From positions 8,714,204 to 8,778,203 of the forward strand of contig NW_026089623.1 of the NCBI RefSeq assembly GCF_024586455.1: 64,000 nucleotides of DNA, read 5' to 3'. This DNA is from Bactrocera neohumeralis (taxonomy: Eukaryota > Arthropoda > Insecta > Diptera > Tephritidae). This document shows, in pieces, positions 11,166 to 21,328 of the stretch (within the stretch, counting starts at the first letter, position 1; each line of letters starts with the position of its first letter). The position numbers and the translations under genes were made by a program. Below the pieces are notes generated by a model, which did no database searches, was not told the origin of the DNA, and saw only the letters and a program-made list of their open reading frames with translations.

Positions 11166-11334
11166 TAATTGTAGACAAACACATATCTCGAGAGTGTACG
11201 GACGTGTTTATCTAATTTGCTCCGTGATTTCTGAATTATCAAGCAAAAAGTAAAACAAAAAAAGCAATTTATTAAATTGTAAGTAAACATAATGAACAGT
11301 GCACACAAATTAATAATAATAAATATAAACAAAT

Positions 11335-11590
11335 AGTTGCTGCACTTTCTCCATTTGCTGGCGGTTGATCCAGTAGTCTGTCTACTTGTGCTGTAAATTG
11401 TAGTCTTCTATTCTCGTATCTAACCTGAAGAATTTGCCAAGCAGCTTCGAAGTTTGTATCTGTTACTGGAACATGTTGAATTAAGTTCGTTAATGCAGTT
11501 CGTTTTGCTTAATTTCGTCAAATGAGCTTTTTTGCAGAAACAGCCATCAGTTGATTAGCTTGTTGCAAAGATCCAAACAGCCACTTGCTG
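11335..11590 (-). pseudogene. BEL/Pao Gag (DUF1759-like) fragment
   Basis: The minus strand reads AKRTALTNLIQHVPVTDTNF, EAAWQILQVRYENRRLQFTA and QVDRLLDQP. The spacing of A-W-x-x-L-x-x-R-Y-x-N-x-R matches the DUF1759-type Gag core of BEL/Pao elements and aligns with AAWSLLKQRYDNQRILFTTQ at about 62230. Word differences show a different BEL family from the neighbouring copy. Nothing else of this element is clear except the possible LTR piece at 11985. Confidence 0.75.
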
Positions 11591-11984
11591 CTTACTGCTG
11601 AAGGACAAAAACCTTTTGTTTCAGTAAACAGAATGCATCAAAACAAGCTTGAGTTGGAACAATTGAAATGCACTATCACTACAACAAACAATCTTAAACA
11701 AACAAGTCTCAAAACAACATTGAGTTTGAATACCACAACAACCTTATCTTAAAACAAAGCAAATGTATCTGGCCAAAAGAGCCTCCACACACCACACTTG
11801 CACACGACCTTATCCAGACGCACAACACTGGCACACCGCATTCATCCTTTTACAACACACATTGCACATCATACACCATACTAACACCCACACCAAACAT
11901 CTACAAAAAGGGAAGAGGAGTAGCGGCTCAGTCTGTTTTTCGATACCGATCGTCTTGGAACGGCGACGCGCTGTACGACCAATT

Positions 11985-12146
11985 CGCTAGTCAACTTCAG
12001 TTTAATTTTCAATCTTTCGTTGTAACATTTCTTTTGTAAAAGTAATATTTTCGCGATCGAGCGCATTAAAATTACAATCCCGCAGAAAACATTTGGATTT
12101 TTTATTTAATCATTTCGGGTAGCGTAAGTGTTAAATTTTTAATTAG
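11985..12146 (-). repeat. Putative LTR piece shared with 30980-31125
   Basis: CTAGTCAACTTCAGTTTAA, TTTTCAATC, AACATTTCTTTTGTA, CGCGATCG and ACAATCCCGCAGAAAAC occur in the same order at 30982-31090, and GGTAGTGTAGGTGTTAAAT-like sequence follows both. Here it lies upstream of an antisense gag; the other copy lies downstream of antisense env-like sequence. That fits 5' and 3' LTR material of one antisense retroelement family. Ends were not defined. The stretch 11600-11984 shows no gene. Confidence 0.5.
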
Positions 12147-12149
12147 CTA

Positions 12150-12780
12150 AGAAAAGAGAACAAATTAATTACAAAAGTGTTTAACGAAAAAAAACAAAGA
12201 CAAAAGTGGAAAGACACACCCATTTACATATACATATCTGAAAAAAAAAAATAAAGAACGCAAAATCATTTAAATCAAATTGATACTTATTAAAAGTGCA
12301 GTGTAAAAAATATTGGAGGCACAGAGTGGAAAAAGTGCAGTGCAGCCAGAAAAAAAAAATAAACACAAAAAGGGTGCAGTTAGTTACAAAGAAAATAGAT
12401 CGCTCATGTATAAAGTATATATACATATACAGTTGTGTGCAATTAAGCAGCAACGTCAAGTTGTTTTACAAACAAGCAAAAGTGAAATTGTACACACACA
12501 ATATAAAACATAAACTAAAAAAAAGGCGGGCGCGAAAGTAAGAAAAAACAAAACACATAAATTAATAAAATGAGCGGGCGGGAAAAGTTAAACAAAGCAA
12601 AACACAAAACATATGAGAAACACATAAATCTCTAGATAAACACACATATAAAAACACGGAGTTGAAAGACAAATTGCAACATAAAACAACGGCAATATTT
12701 AGTAGGAATCGCCTATACGGAGACCTCACAGTCCATGATATGTACATATAAATATAAGTATTTCGCACCCTAAGCACCAG
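12150..12780. other. A-rich stretch, no gene seen
   Basis: The plus strand is dominated by AAAAACA/AAACACA words and short poly(A) runs. Open frames on both strands are low-complexity products of this composition. It may be the 5' or 3' untranslated part of an unidentified retroelement. Confidence 0.5.
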
Positions 12781-12835
12781 GATTAAACCACAGTGAGTTG
12801 TATCGTTCCATATAAGTGAGTTGTATCGTTCCATA

Positions 12836-13160
12836 CCAAAACGAAAACGTTGAAACCATCGTTGTGCGGTGGAAATGGAAACTGTATCGGGTCCATAAAC
12901 TGCACGTCGGCTTGAGATGCATTTTTGCCTTTATCGTAGTAGTACTGTAAAATATGCCGTATTTTCTTTTTATTTTGGTCCATGTTTGCTACGCTATAAC
13001 TCACGGACGACTTAAAAGAAACGACAACCAATCAAACACGTGTTAGCGCGTGAAATGAGCTTTCCAAAAAGGTATAGCATGACCCGATGCGACGAATAAA
13101 ACTAGAACTACGCGCTTTCAGCGCAAACCAGCGAAAAGACCGCAAGACTTTTTTAACAAC
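12836..13160 (-). mobile_element. Mariner 5' end: TIR and transposase N-terminus
   Basis: On the minus strand a terminus AGGTTGTTAAAAAAGTCTTG at about 13160 is followed by a GC-containing leader and ATG at 12983 (MDQNKKKIRHILQYYYDKG, KNASQA), the first helix-turn-helix of a mariner transposase. After this the frame degenerates (PDTVSI-like text is replaced) and ends near a 19-bp direct repeat, TGAGTTGTATCGTTCCATA, at 12793-12835. The catalytic domain is missing. RTE copy a lies immediately beyond its terminus. Confidence 0.8.
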
Positions 13161-13201
13161 CTATTATAAATCTTCTTCTTATTTATTGGCGAGGACACCG
13201 C

Positions 13202-13594
13202 TTACGCGATTATAGCCGAGTTAACAACAGCGCGCCAGTCGTTTCTTCTTTTCGCTACGTGGCGCATATTAGATATTCCAAGCGAAACCAGGTCTTCCTC
13301 CACCTGGTCCTTCCAACGGAGTGGAGGTCTTCCACTTCCTCTGCCTCCCCCGGCGGGTACTGCATCGAATACTTTCAGAGCTGGAGTATTTTCGTCCATT
13401 CGGACGACATGACCTAGCCAGCGTAGCAGCTGTCTTTTTATTCGTTGAACTATGTCAATGTCGTCGTATATCTCATACAGCTCATCGTTCCATCGAATGC
13501 GACATTCGCCGTGGCCAACGCGCAAAGGATCATAAATCTTTCGCAGAACTTTTCTCTCGAAAACTCGCAAGGTCGACTCATCCGTTGTTGTCAT
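13202..13594 (-). pseudogene. RTE-like C-terminal domain (copy a)
   Basis: A 130-codon frame reads TTTDESTLRVFERKVLRKIY, then IVQRIKRQLLRWLGHVVRMD, GGRGSGRPPLRWKDQVEEDL and NDWRAVVNSA near the 3' end. This terminal block is the most often retained part in all copies (also at 21329, 28518, 31837, 40057), as expected from 5' truncation during target-primed reverse transcription. Confidence 0.9.
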
Positions 13595-14041
13595 CGTCCA
13601 AGCCTCTGCACCATTTAACAGAACGGGAATTATGAGCCACTTTCAGAGTTTGGTTTTTGTTCGCCGAGAGAGGGCTTTACTTTTCAATTGCCTGCTCAGT
13701 CCGAAGTAACACCTGTTGGCAAGAGTTATCCTGCGTTGGATTTCCAGGCTGACATTGTTGATGGTGTTTATGCTAGTTCCCAAATATACGAAACTATCTA
13801 CAACTTCAAAGTTATGACTGTCAACAGTGACGTGAGAGCCAAGTCACGAGTGCGATGGCTGTTTGTTTGATGACAGGAGATATTTCGTCTTGCCCTAGTT
13901 CACTACCAGACTCATTGGCTTTGCTTCCTTTTCGAGTCTGGAGAAAGCGGAACTAACAAATATCAATATCATCGGCATACGCCAGCAGCTGTACACTCTT
14001 ATAAAAGATTGTACCTGCTCGGTTAAGCTCTGCAGCTCGAA

Positions 14042-14530
14042 TTATTTTCTCCAGCAGCAGATTGAAGAAGTCGCACGATAGGGAGTCGCCTTGTCTGAAA
14101 CCTCGTTTGGTATCGAACGGCTCGGGAGGTCCTTCCCGATCCTGACGGAGCTTTTGGTGTTGCTCAACGTCAGTTTACAAAGCTGTATTAGTTTTGTGGG
14201 GATACCAAATTCAGACATCGCGGAATAAAGGCAGCTCCTTTTCGTGCTGTCGAAAGCAGCTTTGAAATCGACGAAGAGGTGGTGTGTGTCGATTCTTCTT
14301 TCACGGGTCTTTTCCAAGATTTGGCGCATGGTGAATATCAGGTCGGTTGTTGATTTCCCAGGTCTAAAGCCACACTGATAACATCCAATCAGTTTGTTGA
14401 CGGTGGGCTTTAATCTTTCACATAATACGCTCGATAGAACCTTATATGCGATGTTGAGGAGGCTAATACCACGGTAGTTGGCGCAGATTGTGAGGTCTCC
14501 CTTTTTGTGAGTTGGGTAGAGCCCACCCAC
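14042..14530 (-). pseudogene. RTE-like RT fragment (copy a)
   Basis: The open frame reads YPTHKKGDLTICANYRGISL, LNIAYKVLSSVLCERLKPTV, CGFRPGKSTTDLIFTMRQIL, THHLFVDFKAAFDSTKR (first catalytic Asp) and then frameshifts at PFDTKRGFRQGDSL. The YADD region follows in another frame at about 13961-13985. The start is fused by deletion to the linker text RTSRGDL. Confidence 0.9.
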
Positions 14531-14582
14531 AGATCACCTCTGCTGGTTCTACAAAAGCATACTCCAGTCTTGAAACCTTCTG

Positions 14583-15848
14583 TTAGTCGCCGCAGTTTTT
14601 CGTAGAATTTTCGAGCATTACCCCTGTCGGACAGCTTGTCAAGCTCATAATCGTAGTCAGGCATTTCGGCCTCTCTCTTTTGTGTCTGCAAATGCGTCTT
14701 GCTTCCGTCTTCAACTCTTGGTATCTATCCCATCCCACACGTGTTGTGGTCGATCGTAACGTTGCGAGGTAGGCAGACTGTTTTCTCTCCGCTGCAGAAC
14801 TGCACTTCACTTCGTACCAGCTGTTCTTTTGCATTTTCCGAGGTGTTTCAGTTGCAGCTGTACGTAAGGAGCTTGAAATGTTGTCCCACAGTTCCCTAAT
14901 ACAGAGTTGTTGACGAGTGCTCTCAGAGAGTAGGAGTGCAAGTCGAGTCGAAAATTGCTCTGCTGTCTGTTGTGATTGCAGCTTCTCGACGTCGAACCTT
15001 CCTTGTGTTTGTTGACGTGCGTTTTTTGCTGCACACAGGCGGGTGCGAATCTTAGCTGCAACAAGATAGTGGTCCGAGTCGATGTTAGGACCTCGGAGCG
15101 CACGCACATCTAAAACACTGGAGACGTGTCTTCCGTCTATCACAACATGATCGATCTGGTTGGTGGCTTTTCGACCTGAAAACTTCCAGGAAACTTGATG
15201 AATCTTCTTATGCTGGAATATAGTACTACAGATAACCATATTTCGGGCCCCGGCGAAGTCGATCAGTCTCAACCCATTTAGGGACGTTTCGTCGTGGAGG
15301 CTGAATTTACCGACCGTAGTGCCAAAGATGCCTTCTTTATCCACCTTGGCGTTAAGGTCTCCAAGCACGACTTTGATATCGTGGCGGGGGCAGCTCTCGT
15401 AGGTGCGCTCAAAGAAGGCATTTTTGGTCACATCGTCCTTCTTTTCTGTCGGGGCGTGGGCGCAAATCAGCGATATGTTGAACAACTTCGCTTTGATGCG
15501 GATTGTGGCTTGACGTTCATTCACCGGGGTGAATGACAGTACTCGGCGAAGGAGTCTCTCTCCCGTTACGAGTGCCACTTCAAATTTGCGCTCCTTTATA
15601 TTGAACCTGTAGTAAATGCCACAAGGAACTACTCGTCTCAGGCCTTGCCCAGTCCATCGCATTTCTGGGACGGCGGTGATGTCAGCCTTCACTATAACAA
15701 GGACATCAACCAGGTGGTCAGCGGAACCTTCCCAATGAAGAGACCGGACATTCCAGGTGTATGCTCTCAAATCAGAGCCCTTAATTCGTTTGCCATGGTC
15801 GTCATCAAAAAGGAAGTCGCTCATCCAAGGCTTGTTGTTTATTTTCAT
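14583..15848 (-). CDS. RTE-like ORF, endonuclease and linker part
   Basis: A 421-codon open frame starts MKINNKPWMSDFLFDDD. The endonuclease/exonuclease/phosphatase fold is recognisable from AYTWNVRSLHWEG, ADITAVPEMRWTG (Glu; usually QEMRW), YYRFNIKERKFEVALV, CAHAPTE, VVLGDLNAKV (Asp/Asn), NQIDHVVIDGR and SDHYLVAAKI (terminal Asp-His). This enzyme nicks the target to prime reverse transcription. Past residue 330 it runs through the linker (SWYEVKCSSAAERKQSAYLA) and then leaves frame near RERPKCLTT. It is the longest intact endonuclease frame among the six copies. Confidence 0.88.
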   Translation of the reverse strand: MKINNKPWMSDFLFDDDHGKRIKGSDLRAYTWNVRSLHWEGSADHLVDVLVIVKADITAVPEMRWTGQGLRRVVPCGIYYRFNIKERKFEVALVTGERLLRRVLSFTPVNERQATIRIKAKLFNISLICAHAPTEKKDDVTKNAFFERTYESCPRHDIKVVLGDLNAKVDKEGIFGTTVGKFSLHDETSLNGLRLIDFAGARNMVICSTIFQHKKIHQVSWKFSGRKATNQIDHVVIDGRHVSSVLDVRALRGPNIDSDHYLVAAKIRTRLCAAKNARQQTQGRFDVEKLQSQQTAEQFSTRLALLLSESTRQQLCIRELWDNISSSLRTAATETPRKMQKNSWYEVKCSSAAERKQSAYLATLRSTTTRVGWDRYQELKTEARRICRHKRERPKCLTTIMSLTSCPTGVMLENSTKNCGD

Positions 15849-16239
15849 TGGTTGCGTTTTTTACGTGGTGGGTCCCAGACCCAGCGCACAACCCTGTGGA
15901 AGTGATTTTTCACCTTAAAGTAGCTCGCCTTCAAACGGAGGTTCTTAGGCTACCCAGAGGATACTTGGTCAAAGACCGGAAGTCGTGAGCTGCTTGAGCC
16001 ATGGGTAAAAGAAACGTTACTGGCCACTCCCAAGTGAAAGGCGATCAGAGAACTTTCCTCACTTGCGTGAACTTCTACACAAGTCTCCATAGTCCATTAT
16101 ATATAAATGGGTTGGGGTCAAAATTCTGCTTTTTTGGAAATTCTGCATTCATAATTCCGGAAGTCGGAACACCGGGAATCAAAGTTATGGAAGTCAATAT
16201 TCTGGAATTCAAAATTCTGGATAACGAAATTCTAAATTG

Positions 16240-16355
16240 CAAAATTCTGAATGGCAAATTAGTGATTAAAAATGCGTGTTGATAAAAAAAAAGTGCGCAC
16301 TTTTTTGTTATCAACACGCATTTTTAATCATTAATTACAGAATTTTGCCATTCTG
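16240..16355. repeat. Long imperfect palindrome centred on GTGCGCAC
   Basis: Arms of about 55 bp (for example AAAAATGCGTGTTGATAA opposite TTATCAACACGCATTTTT, then ATTCTGAATGGCAAA opposite its inverse) meet at GTGCGCAC, 16293-16300. This would form a stable hairpin. It sits in the left part of the MULE candidate. Confidence 0.9.
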
Positions 16356-16546
16356 TAATCATATGTTTTATTGCCTAGTAAGTAGTTTTTTACAATTGCA
16401 TGATTGTATTTGTTATTGTTATTCCTTTGTTTGTTGTTGTTCATTTACTTTTTTGTACTACCATAATGATTTAGTTTACTATGTACCTACATATACATAC
16501 ATATATGTACTGACTAAGCAATGTGTTACTGCAATTTCATTAATAA

Positions 16547-17403
16547 CAAGTAAGGAAGGGCTAAGTTCGGGTGTCACCGAACATTTTATACTCTCGCATG
16601 ATAAAGTGATAATCGAGATTTCATTATACGTCATTTACATATTTTTTAAATACCGTATTTTTGTAAAGTTTTATTCCGCTATCTTCATTGGTTCCTAATG
16701 TATTTACTCGTATTATACAGAAAAGGCATCAGATGGAATTCAAAATAGCGTTATATTGGAAGAAGGCGCGGTTGTGAACCGATTTCACCCATATTTTGTA
16801 CATGTCATCAGGGTGTTAAGGAAATATTATATACCGAATTTCATTGAAATCGGTCTAGTAGTTCCTGAGATATGATTTTTGGTCCATAAGTGGGCGAGGC
16901 CACGCCCATTTTCAATTTTTAAAAAAGCCTGGGTGCAGCTTCCTTCTGCAATTTCTTCCGTAAAATTTAGTGTTTCTGACGTTTATTGTTAGTCGGTTAA
17001 CGCACTTTTAGTGATTTTCAACATAACCTTTGTATGGGAGGTGGGCGTGGTTATTATCCGATTTCTTCCATTTTTGAACTGTATATGGAAATGCCTGAAG
17101 AAAACGACTCTGTAGAGTTTGGTTGACCTAGCTATAGTAGTTTCCGAGATATGTACAAAAAACTTAGTAGGGGGCGGGACCACGCCCACTTTTCCAAAAA
17201 AAATACGTCCAAATATGCCCCTCCCTAATGTGATTCTTTGTGCCAAATTTCACTTTATATCTTTATTTATGGCTTAGTTATGACACTTTATAGGTTTTCG
17301 GTTTCCGCCATTTTGTGGGCGTGGCAGGGGCCGATTTTGCCCATCTTCGAACCTAGCCTTCTTATGGAACCAAGGAATACGTGTACCAAGTTTCGTCATG
17401 ATG
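16547..17403 (+). repeat. Family B repeat, 3'-truncated copy
   Basis: It starts AACAAGTAAGGAAGGGCTAAG and follows the full copy at 18299 closely, with the same TTGTATGGGAGGTGGGCGTGG block that is absent from the copies at 1716 and 2951, up to GTTTCGTCATGATG. The last roughly 160 bp are missing. It interrupts the MULE candidate upstream of the FLYWCH remnant. Confidence 0.9.
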
Positions 17404-17422
17404 TGCTAAATATTTTTGTGAA

Positions 17423-17625
17423 ATGATGGAAAATATAACTGTGGTGAAGTCTAATAAAGGAAAAGACATGTTAAACGTCGACGGCTACTTCTTCTATGTA
17501 TTTGGAACGAAAAAATAAGAAAACATTTAACTGGACTTGTTCTGAACGAATTAAAAACAAATGTACCGTGCGTATTGTCACACAATTCGATGGCTGTGAA
17601 CATGTTATACGAAAAAAAAAAAAAT
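17423..17625 (+). pseudogene. FLYWCH zinc-finger remnant
   Basis: From the ATG at 17423 the frame reads MMENITVVKSNKGKDMLNVD then GYFFYVFGTKK and a stop. In the +1 frame it continues KKTFNWTCSERIKNKCTVRI, VTQFDGCEHVIRKKKK and stop. The pattern S-x-x-G-x-x-x-L-x-x-x-G-Y-x-F, W-x-C, K-C-x-x-R and E-H fits a FLYWCH finger, a C2H2 DNA-binding fold found in MULE transposases and in insect regulators such as mod(mdg4). One frameshift in an A-run separates the halves; the last His of the usual HNH end is not present. Confidence 0.7.
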
Positions 17626-17984
17626 GAATCTATTTGGTCTTTATTTGTTAATAATGTTGTTTTTTGTCTTTCCGATAAACATGTTTGAATTTTGGAATCA
17701 TTTTGGAGGTTATGTTTTGTTTATGTTATATTATTATGTATGTATAAGCAAATTTATATAAGATACACGATTTGGCTCAAATTTTGGGGAAAAAATTTCC
17801 AGAATTAATTCTGGAAAACGTAAATTCCGGAATTATGAAAAACCAGAATTTTAAAATGCAGCCAAAAAAAGCAAAGGAATTGCGGAATTCCGATTTCCAG
17901 AATTTTGTCGACCCAGAATGTTGATTCCGGAATTTTGACTTCAGAATTTTGATTTTAGAATTTTGACCGTTTCCCTATATAAAT

Positions 17985-18298
17985 ACTTATAATAAATCAC
18001 ACACCAAATTAATGCCTATAAGCTTACCATTGTGCTTGAAAACACATCAATTCTATAAAACAACCCAAATTCTAGCATTTACGTGCAAAAAATTTCCAGC
18101 AGTACCCCTTATGCTTAATAATGCAATAAGCAGGACTGTATAAAAGATAAATAATACGAGTGTAATACATATAAGTATATATAAAAAGAAGGAGAGAAAC
18201 CTACATACATTCATACTTAACCGTCTACTGCAAACATATATGCATGTACATACTTATATACATACATATGTATATATATTTCATACAATACAACATTT
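17985..18298. other. No gene seen
   Basis: AT-rich sequence with ACATATGTA-type short repeats between the MULE candidate and an inverted family B copy. No coding or structural signal was recognised. Confidence 0.6.
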
Positions 18299-19364
18299 TT
18301 ATACTCTCGCAACAATGTTGCTAAGGAGAGTATTATAGTTTTGTTCACATAACGGTTGTTTGTAAGTCCTAAAACTAAAAGAGTCAGATATAGGGTTATA
18401 TATACCAAAGTGATCAAGGTGACGAGTAGAGTCGAAATCCGGATGTCTGTCTGTCCGTCTGTCCGTCCGTCCGTGCAAGCTGTAACTTGAGTAAAAATTG
18501 AGATATCATGATGAAACTTGGTACACGTATTCCTTGGCTCCATAAGAAGGTTAAGTTCGAAGATGGGCAAAATCGGCCCACTGCCACGCCCTCAAAATGG
18601 CGGAAACCGAAAACTTATAAAGTGTCATAACTAAGCCATAAATAAAGATATTAAAGTGAAATTTGGCACAAAGGATCGCATTTGGGAGGGGCATATTTGG
18701 AAGTAATTTTTTTGGAAAAGTGGGCGTGGCCCTGCCCCCTACTAAGTTTTTTGTACGTATCTCGGAAACTACTATAGCTATGTCAACCAAACTCTACAGA
18801 GTCGTTTTCTTCAGGCATTTCCATATACAGTTCAAAAATGGAAGAAATCGGATAATAACCACGCCCACCTCCCATACAAAGGTTATGTTGAAAATCACTA
18901 AAAGTGCGTTAACCGACTAACAATAAACGTCAGAAACACTAAATTTTACGGAAGAAATTGCAGAAGGAAGCTGCACCCAGGCTTTTTTTTTAAATTTAAA
19001 ATGGGTGTGGCCTCGCCCACTTATGGACCAAAAACCATATCTCAGGAACTACTAGACCGATTTCAATGAAATTCGGTATATAATATTTTCTTAACACCCT
19101 GATGACATGTTCGAAATATAGGTGAAATCGGTTCACAACCACGCCTTCTTCCAATATAACGCTATTTTGAATTCCATCTGATGCCTTTTCTGTATAATAC
19201 GAGTAAATACATTAGGAACCAATGATGACAGCGGAATAAAACTTTACAAAAATACGGTATTTGAAAAATATGTAAATGACGTATAATGAAATCTCGATTA
19301 TTACTTTATCATGCGAGAGTATAAAATGTTCGGTGACACCCGAACTTAGCCCTTCCTTACTTGT
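18299..19364 (-). repeat. Family B repeat, full-length inverted copy
   Basis: The reverse complement begins AACAAGTAAGGAAGGGCTAAG with the GTTCGGGTGTCACCGAAC hairpin and ends TTGCGAGAGTATAAAAA, so both ends are present. At 1,066 bp it is the best reference copy of the family here. It lies 0.9 kb from the truncated copy at 16547 in opposite orientation. Confidence 0.9.
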
Positions 19365-20040
19365 TTACATAATTATTATGTTCTCAATATAAGAAGGGAA
19401 AGCTTGTAACTGTATATTTGCAAAACTTGCATACCTACACAGGCATATCTAAGTGCAGACGGTAAAATACCTGCATTTTATTATTTCTTTTCTCTCTCCT
19501 GCGTACCGAGAAAATTCGCATACACATATATACGTACATACAGCATACAATCCGCTTATGCCGGTATACCCTGCGTACATAGGGTACAGTCATTCCGAAA
19601 ATAATCAAAATATTTGATTAAATTGACCGGTACGATAAGTTGAAATTATGCGAATTTAAATTTGATAAAACAAAAAAAAAACTGTTTTATAAGATATAAT
19701 GAAAAAAAAATATATATACATATTAGGGTGTTTTTTTTTCGAACTATTAATTTTTTTCAGTCCCATCATGAAATTTTCTTGGAAATACCCAAAAGAAAAA
19801 ATCCCTGAAAATTTGAGTCCTTAATATTAACATTAAGGACTGGACCAAAGCATGTAAGCATTTTCCATTGAAAATGCGCGACAATCGTTATTTTTTATCT
19901 TTAAATTTCTATAGCTCAGAGGCATTTTATGGCGTCGCTTCGACTTTAGACACATATTCCTCAGAATTGAACACTCTACAAAAGTGCCCATTGCGACAAA
20001 GTCGAAAGTCACGCCGGCGAAGTAGTACGGGGCTCTAAAC
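19365..20040. other. No gene seen; short inverted repeat
   Basis: AT-rich sequence. GTCCTTAAT and ATTAAGGAC at 19820-19843 form a small perfect inverted repeat. The 19900-20030 part (GGCGTCGCTTCGACTTTAG) looks like dispersed repeat rather than coding sequence. Confidence 0.5.
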
Positions 20041-20623
20041 CTGATAGAAGAATTCCACCCAAATATCGACAAATAGTCGTACATAAAGATGACCAAGATT
20101 TTCAGCGGATTATTTTCCGAAAATCTGCCAATAGTCCACTACGCGACTTTAAATTGAAAACAGTTACCTTTGGCGTAAACAATGCCCCATATCTAGCCAT
20201 TCGTACACTACACGAACTAGCAGAAGACACAAAGTGAGAATTTTCTCTGGTAACACAAGTCTTAAAAACACAAACGTATGTAGACGATATCCTGTGTGGG
20301 AGCCACAGCCTCTCACAAGCGTACGAGTCACTAGACCAAGTGACACAAGCTCTCAAAGCAGCAGGGTTTCCGTTAAAAAAAGATAACGGCGAACTACCCT
20401 AATATTTTAAAGACCACACCTAGAGAAAATCTACTAGACACTAATTTCCTTAAATTCGAAAAGGAAAGCACAACAAAAACTTCGGGGATACAATGGAATG
20501 CGATATCTGACCAGTTTTCATACACTTCTGAGTCAATATCCGCATTATCCGCCATAACAAAGAGGCAAATTTTATCCTCGGTGGCAAAACTTTTCCACCC
20601 CACAGGATGGCTTTCACCAATTA
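20041..20623 (+). pseudogene. BEL/Pao RT (YVDD part)
   Basis: The plus strand reads RRIPPKYRQIVVHKDDQDFQ, RIIFRKS, LKTVTFGVNNAPYLAIRTLH, QTYVDDILCGSHSLSQAYES (catalytic YVDD), LDQVTQALKAAGFPL, then after a frameshift LLDTNFLKFEKES, TSGIQWNAISDQFSYTS and ITKRQILSSVAKLFHPTGWL. A TGA after LAEDTK and indels near 20395 inactivate it. It is closest in order to roo/BEL-type RTs. Confidence 0.9.
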
Positions 20624-20682
20624 CTTTTATTTATTTATTTAAAAGAGAACTAATTATAAATAATTAATCCACTTGCAAGAAT

Positions 20683-20709
20683 CAGCACTGGCTACCAGGG
20701 CCTTCGGCT
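20683..20709 (-). promoter_or_regulatory. Conserved 3' UTR motif of I-like element
   Basis: The minus strand reads GAGCCGAAGGCCCTGGTAGC then CAGTGCT, about 60 bp from the AAAT tail. The second I-like element has GGCTGAAGGCCTCGTAGCCA then GTGCT at 60373-60397, in the same position. The conserved GGC(C/T)…(T)AGCC ends can pair as a short stem. A role in recognition by the element's own RT is inferred. Confidence 0.55.
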
Positions 20710-21328
20710 CTTAATACTAAGATTATGGTAAAAAGAAAATATTTAGTAAGGTTATTTAGTTGTATGTGGTGTTATATGTGTTTGATGTTACACAGTTTAA
20801 GAAATTTATTAATGGCACTGATGTTATCGCTATTTGTTGCTTTGAGAAAGTCGGAAGGTCTCTTATTCCCAAAGGTTGATCTCCTTAATACATGCAGTGC
20901 AGGACATTCATCGATGAGGTGAATGATTGATTGGGTGGGAGCGTTGCAATGGTGACAGCTTGGTTGATCGGTACCGTTAAGAATATGGCTGTGAGTACTT
21001 GTAGTGTGGCCTATTCTAAGACGAGTGAACGTCTTGATGTTGTGGCATGAGCAATCCGATGGGTAGATAGGTTTTACACCAGTTGGGTTTTGATCTGTAG
21101 TGATGTTGGTAGCTAGTCCTCTCGGAGATGCATATGATGGCAGTATTTGTTTATATGTTCGTTGATGTCTTTAATAGTAAAGTGAGGAAAGAACACCAAC
21201 GGCTCTCTACTACCTTCTTTTGCATGTTTATCTGCTGTCTCATTGCTTTTATACCAGCATGCCCTGGTACCCACATTATTTTATTTCTGTTTTCATGATG
21301 GAAGAGTTTGTCGCGTATATTGTGTATT

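Larger units (their letters stand above)
13169..16095 (-). mobile_element. RTE-like non-LTR retrotransposon, copy a
   Basis: A 2,927-bp antisense element flanked by a 6-bp target duplication, ATTATA (13163-13168 and 16096-16101). Its 3' end is a CTTCTTCTT (AAG)n tract and its 5' end lies near a GTGTAGAAGTTCACGCAA motif shared with copies b and e. It encodes an AP-endonuclease, RT and a C-terminal domain. About 0.32 kb between linker and RT is missing at about 14530 relative to copy b. The RTE/Proto2-type assignment is from motif style. Confidence 0.9.
16109..17975. mobile_element. Mutator-like (MULE) transposon candidate
   Basis: The ends are GGGTTGGGGTCAAAATTCTG and the inverse of GGGAAACGGTCAAAATTCTA, flanked by a perfect 9-bp duplication TATATAAAT (16100-16108, 17976-17984). 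A 9-bp duplication with GGG termini suits Mutator/Phantom-type elements. Both subterminal regions are packed with AATTCTGGAA-type words in direct and inverted orientation. Inside are a long palindrome, a family B repeat insertion and a FLYWCH finger remnant. No MULE catalytic domain remains. Confidence 0.7.

Noticed and set aside
12181..12541. Open frames rich in Phe/Cys or Lys/Gln
   Set aside because: They follow from A-rich composition on one strand and have no motif.
13321..13635. Sense-strand frames opposite RTE copies
   Set aside because: They are shadows of the antisense RTE ORFs; the same holds for frames opposite the LOA, I-like and BEL genes.
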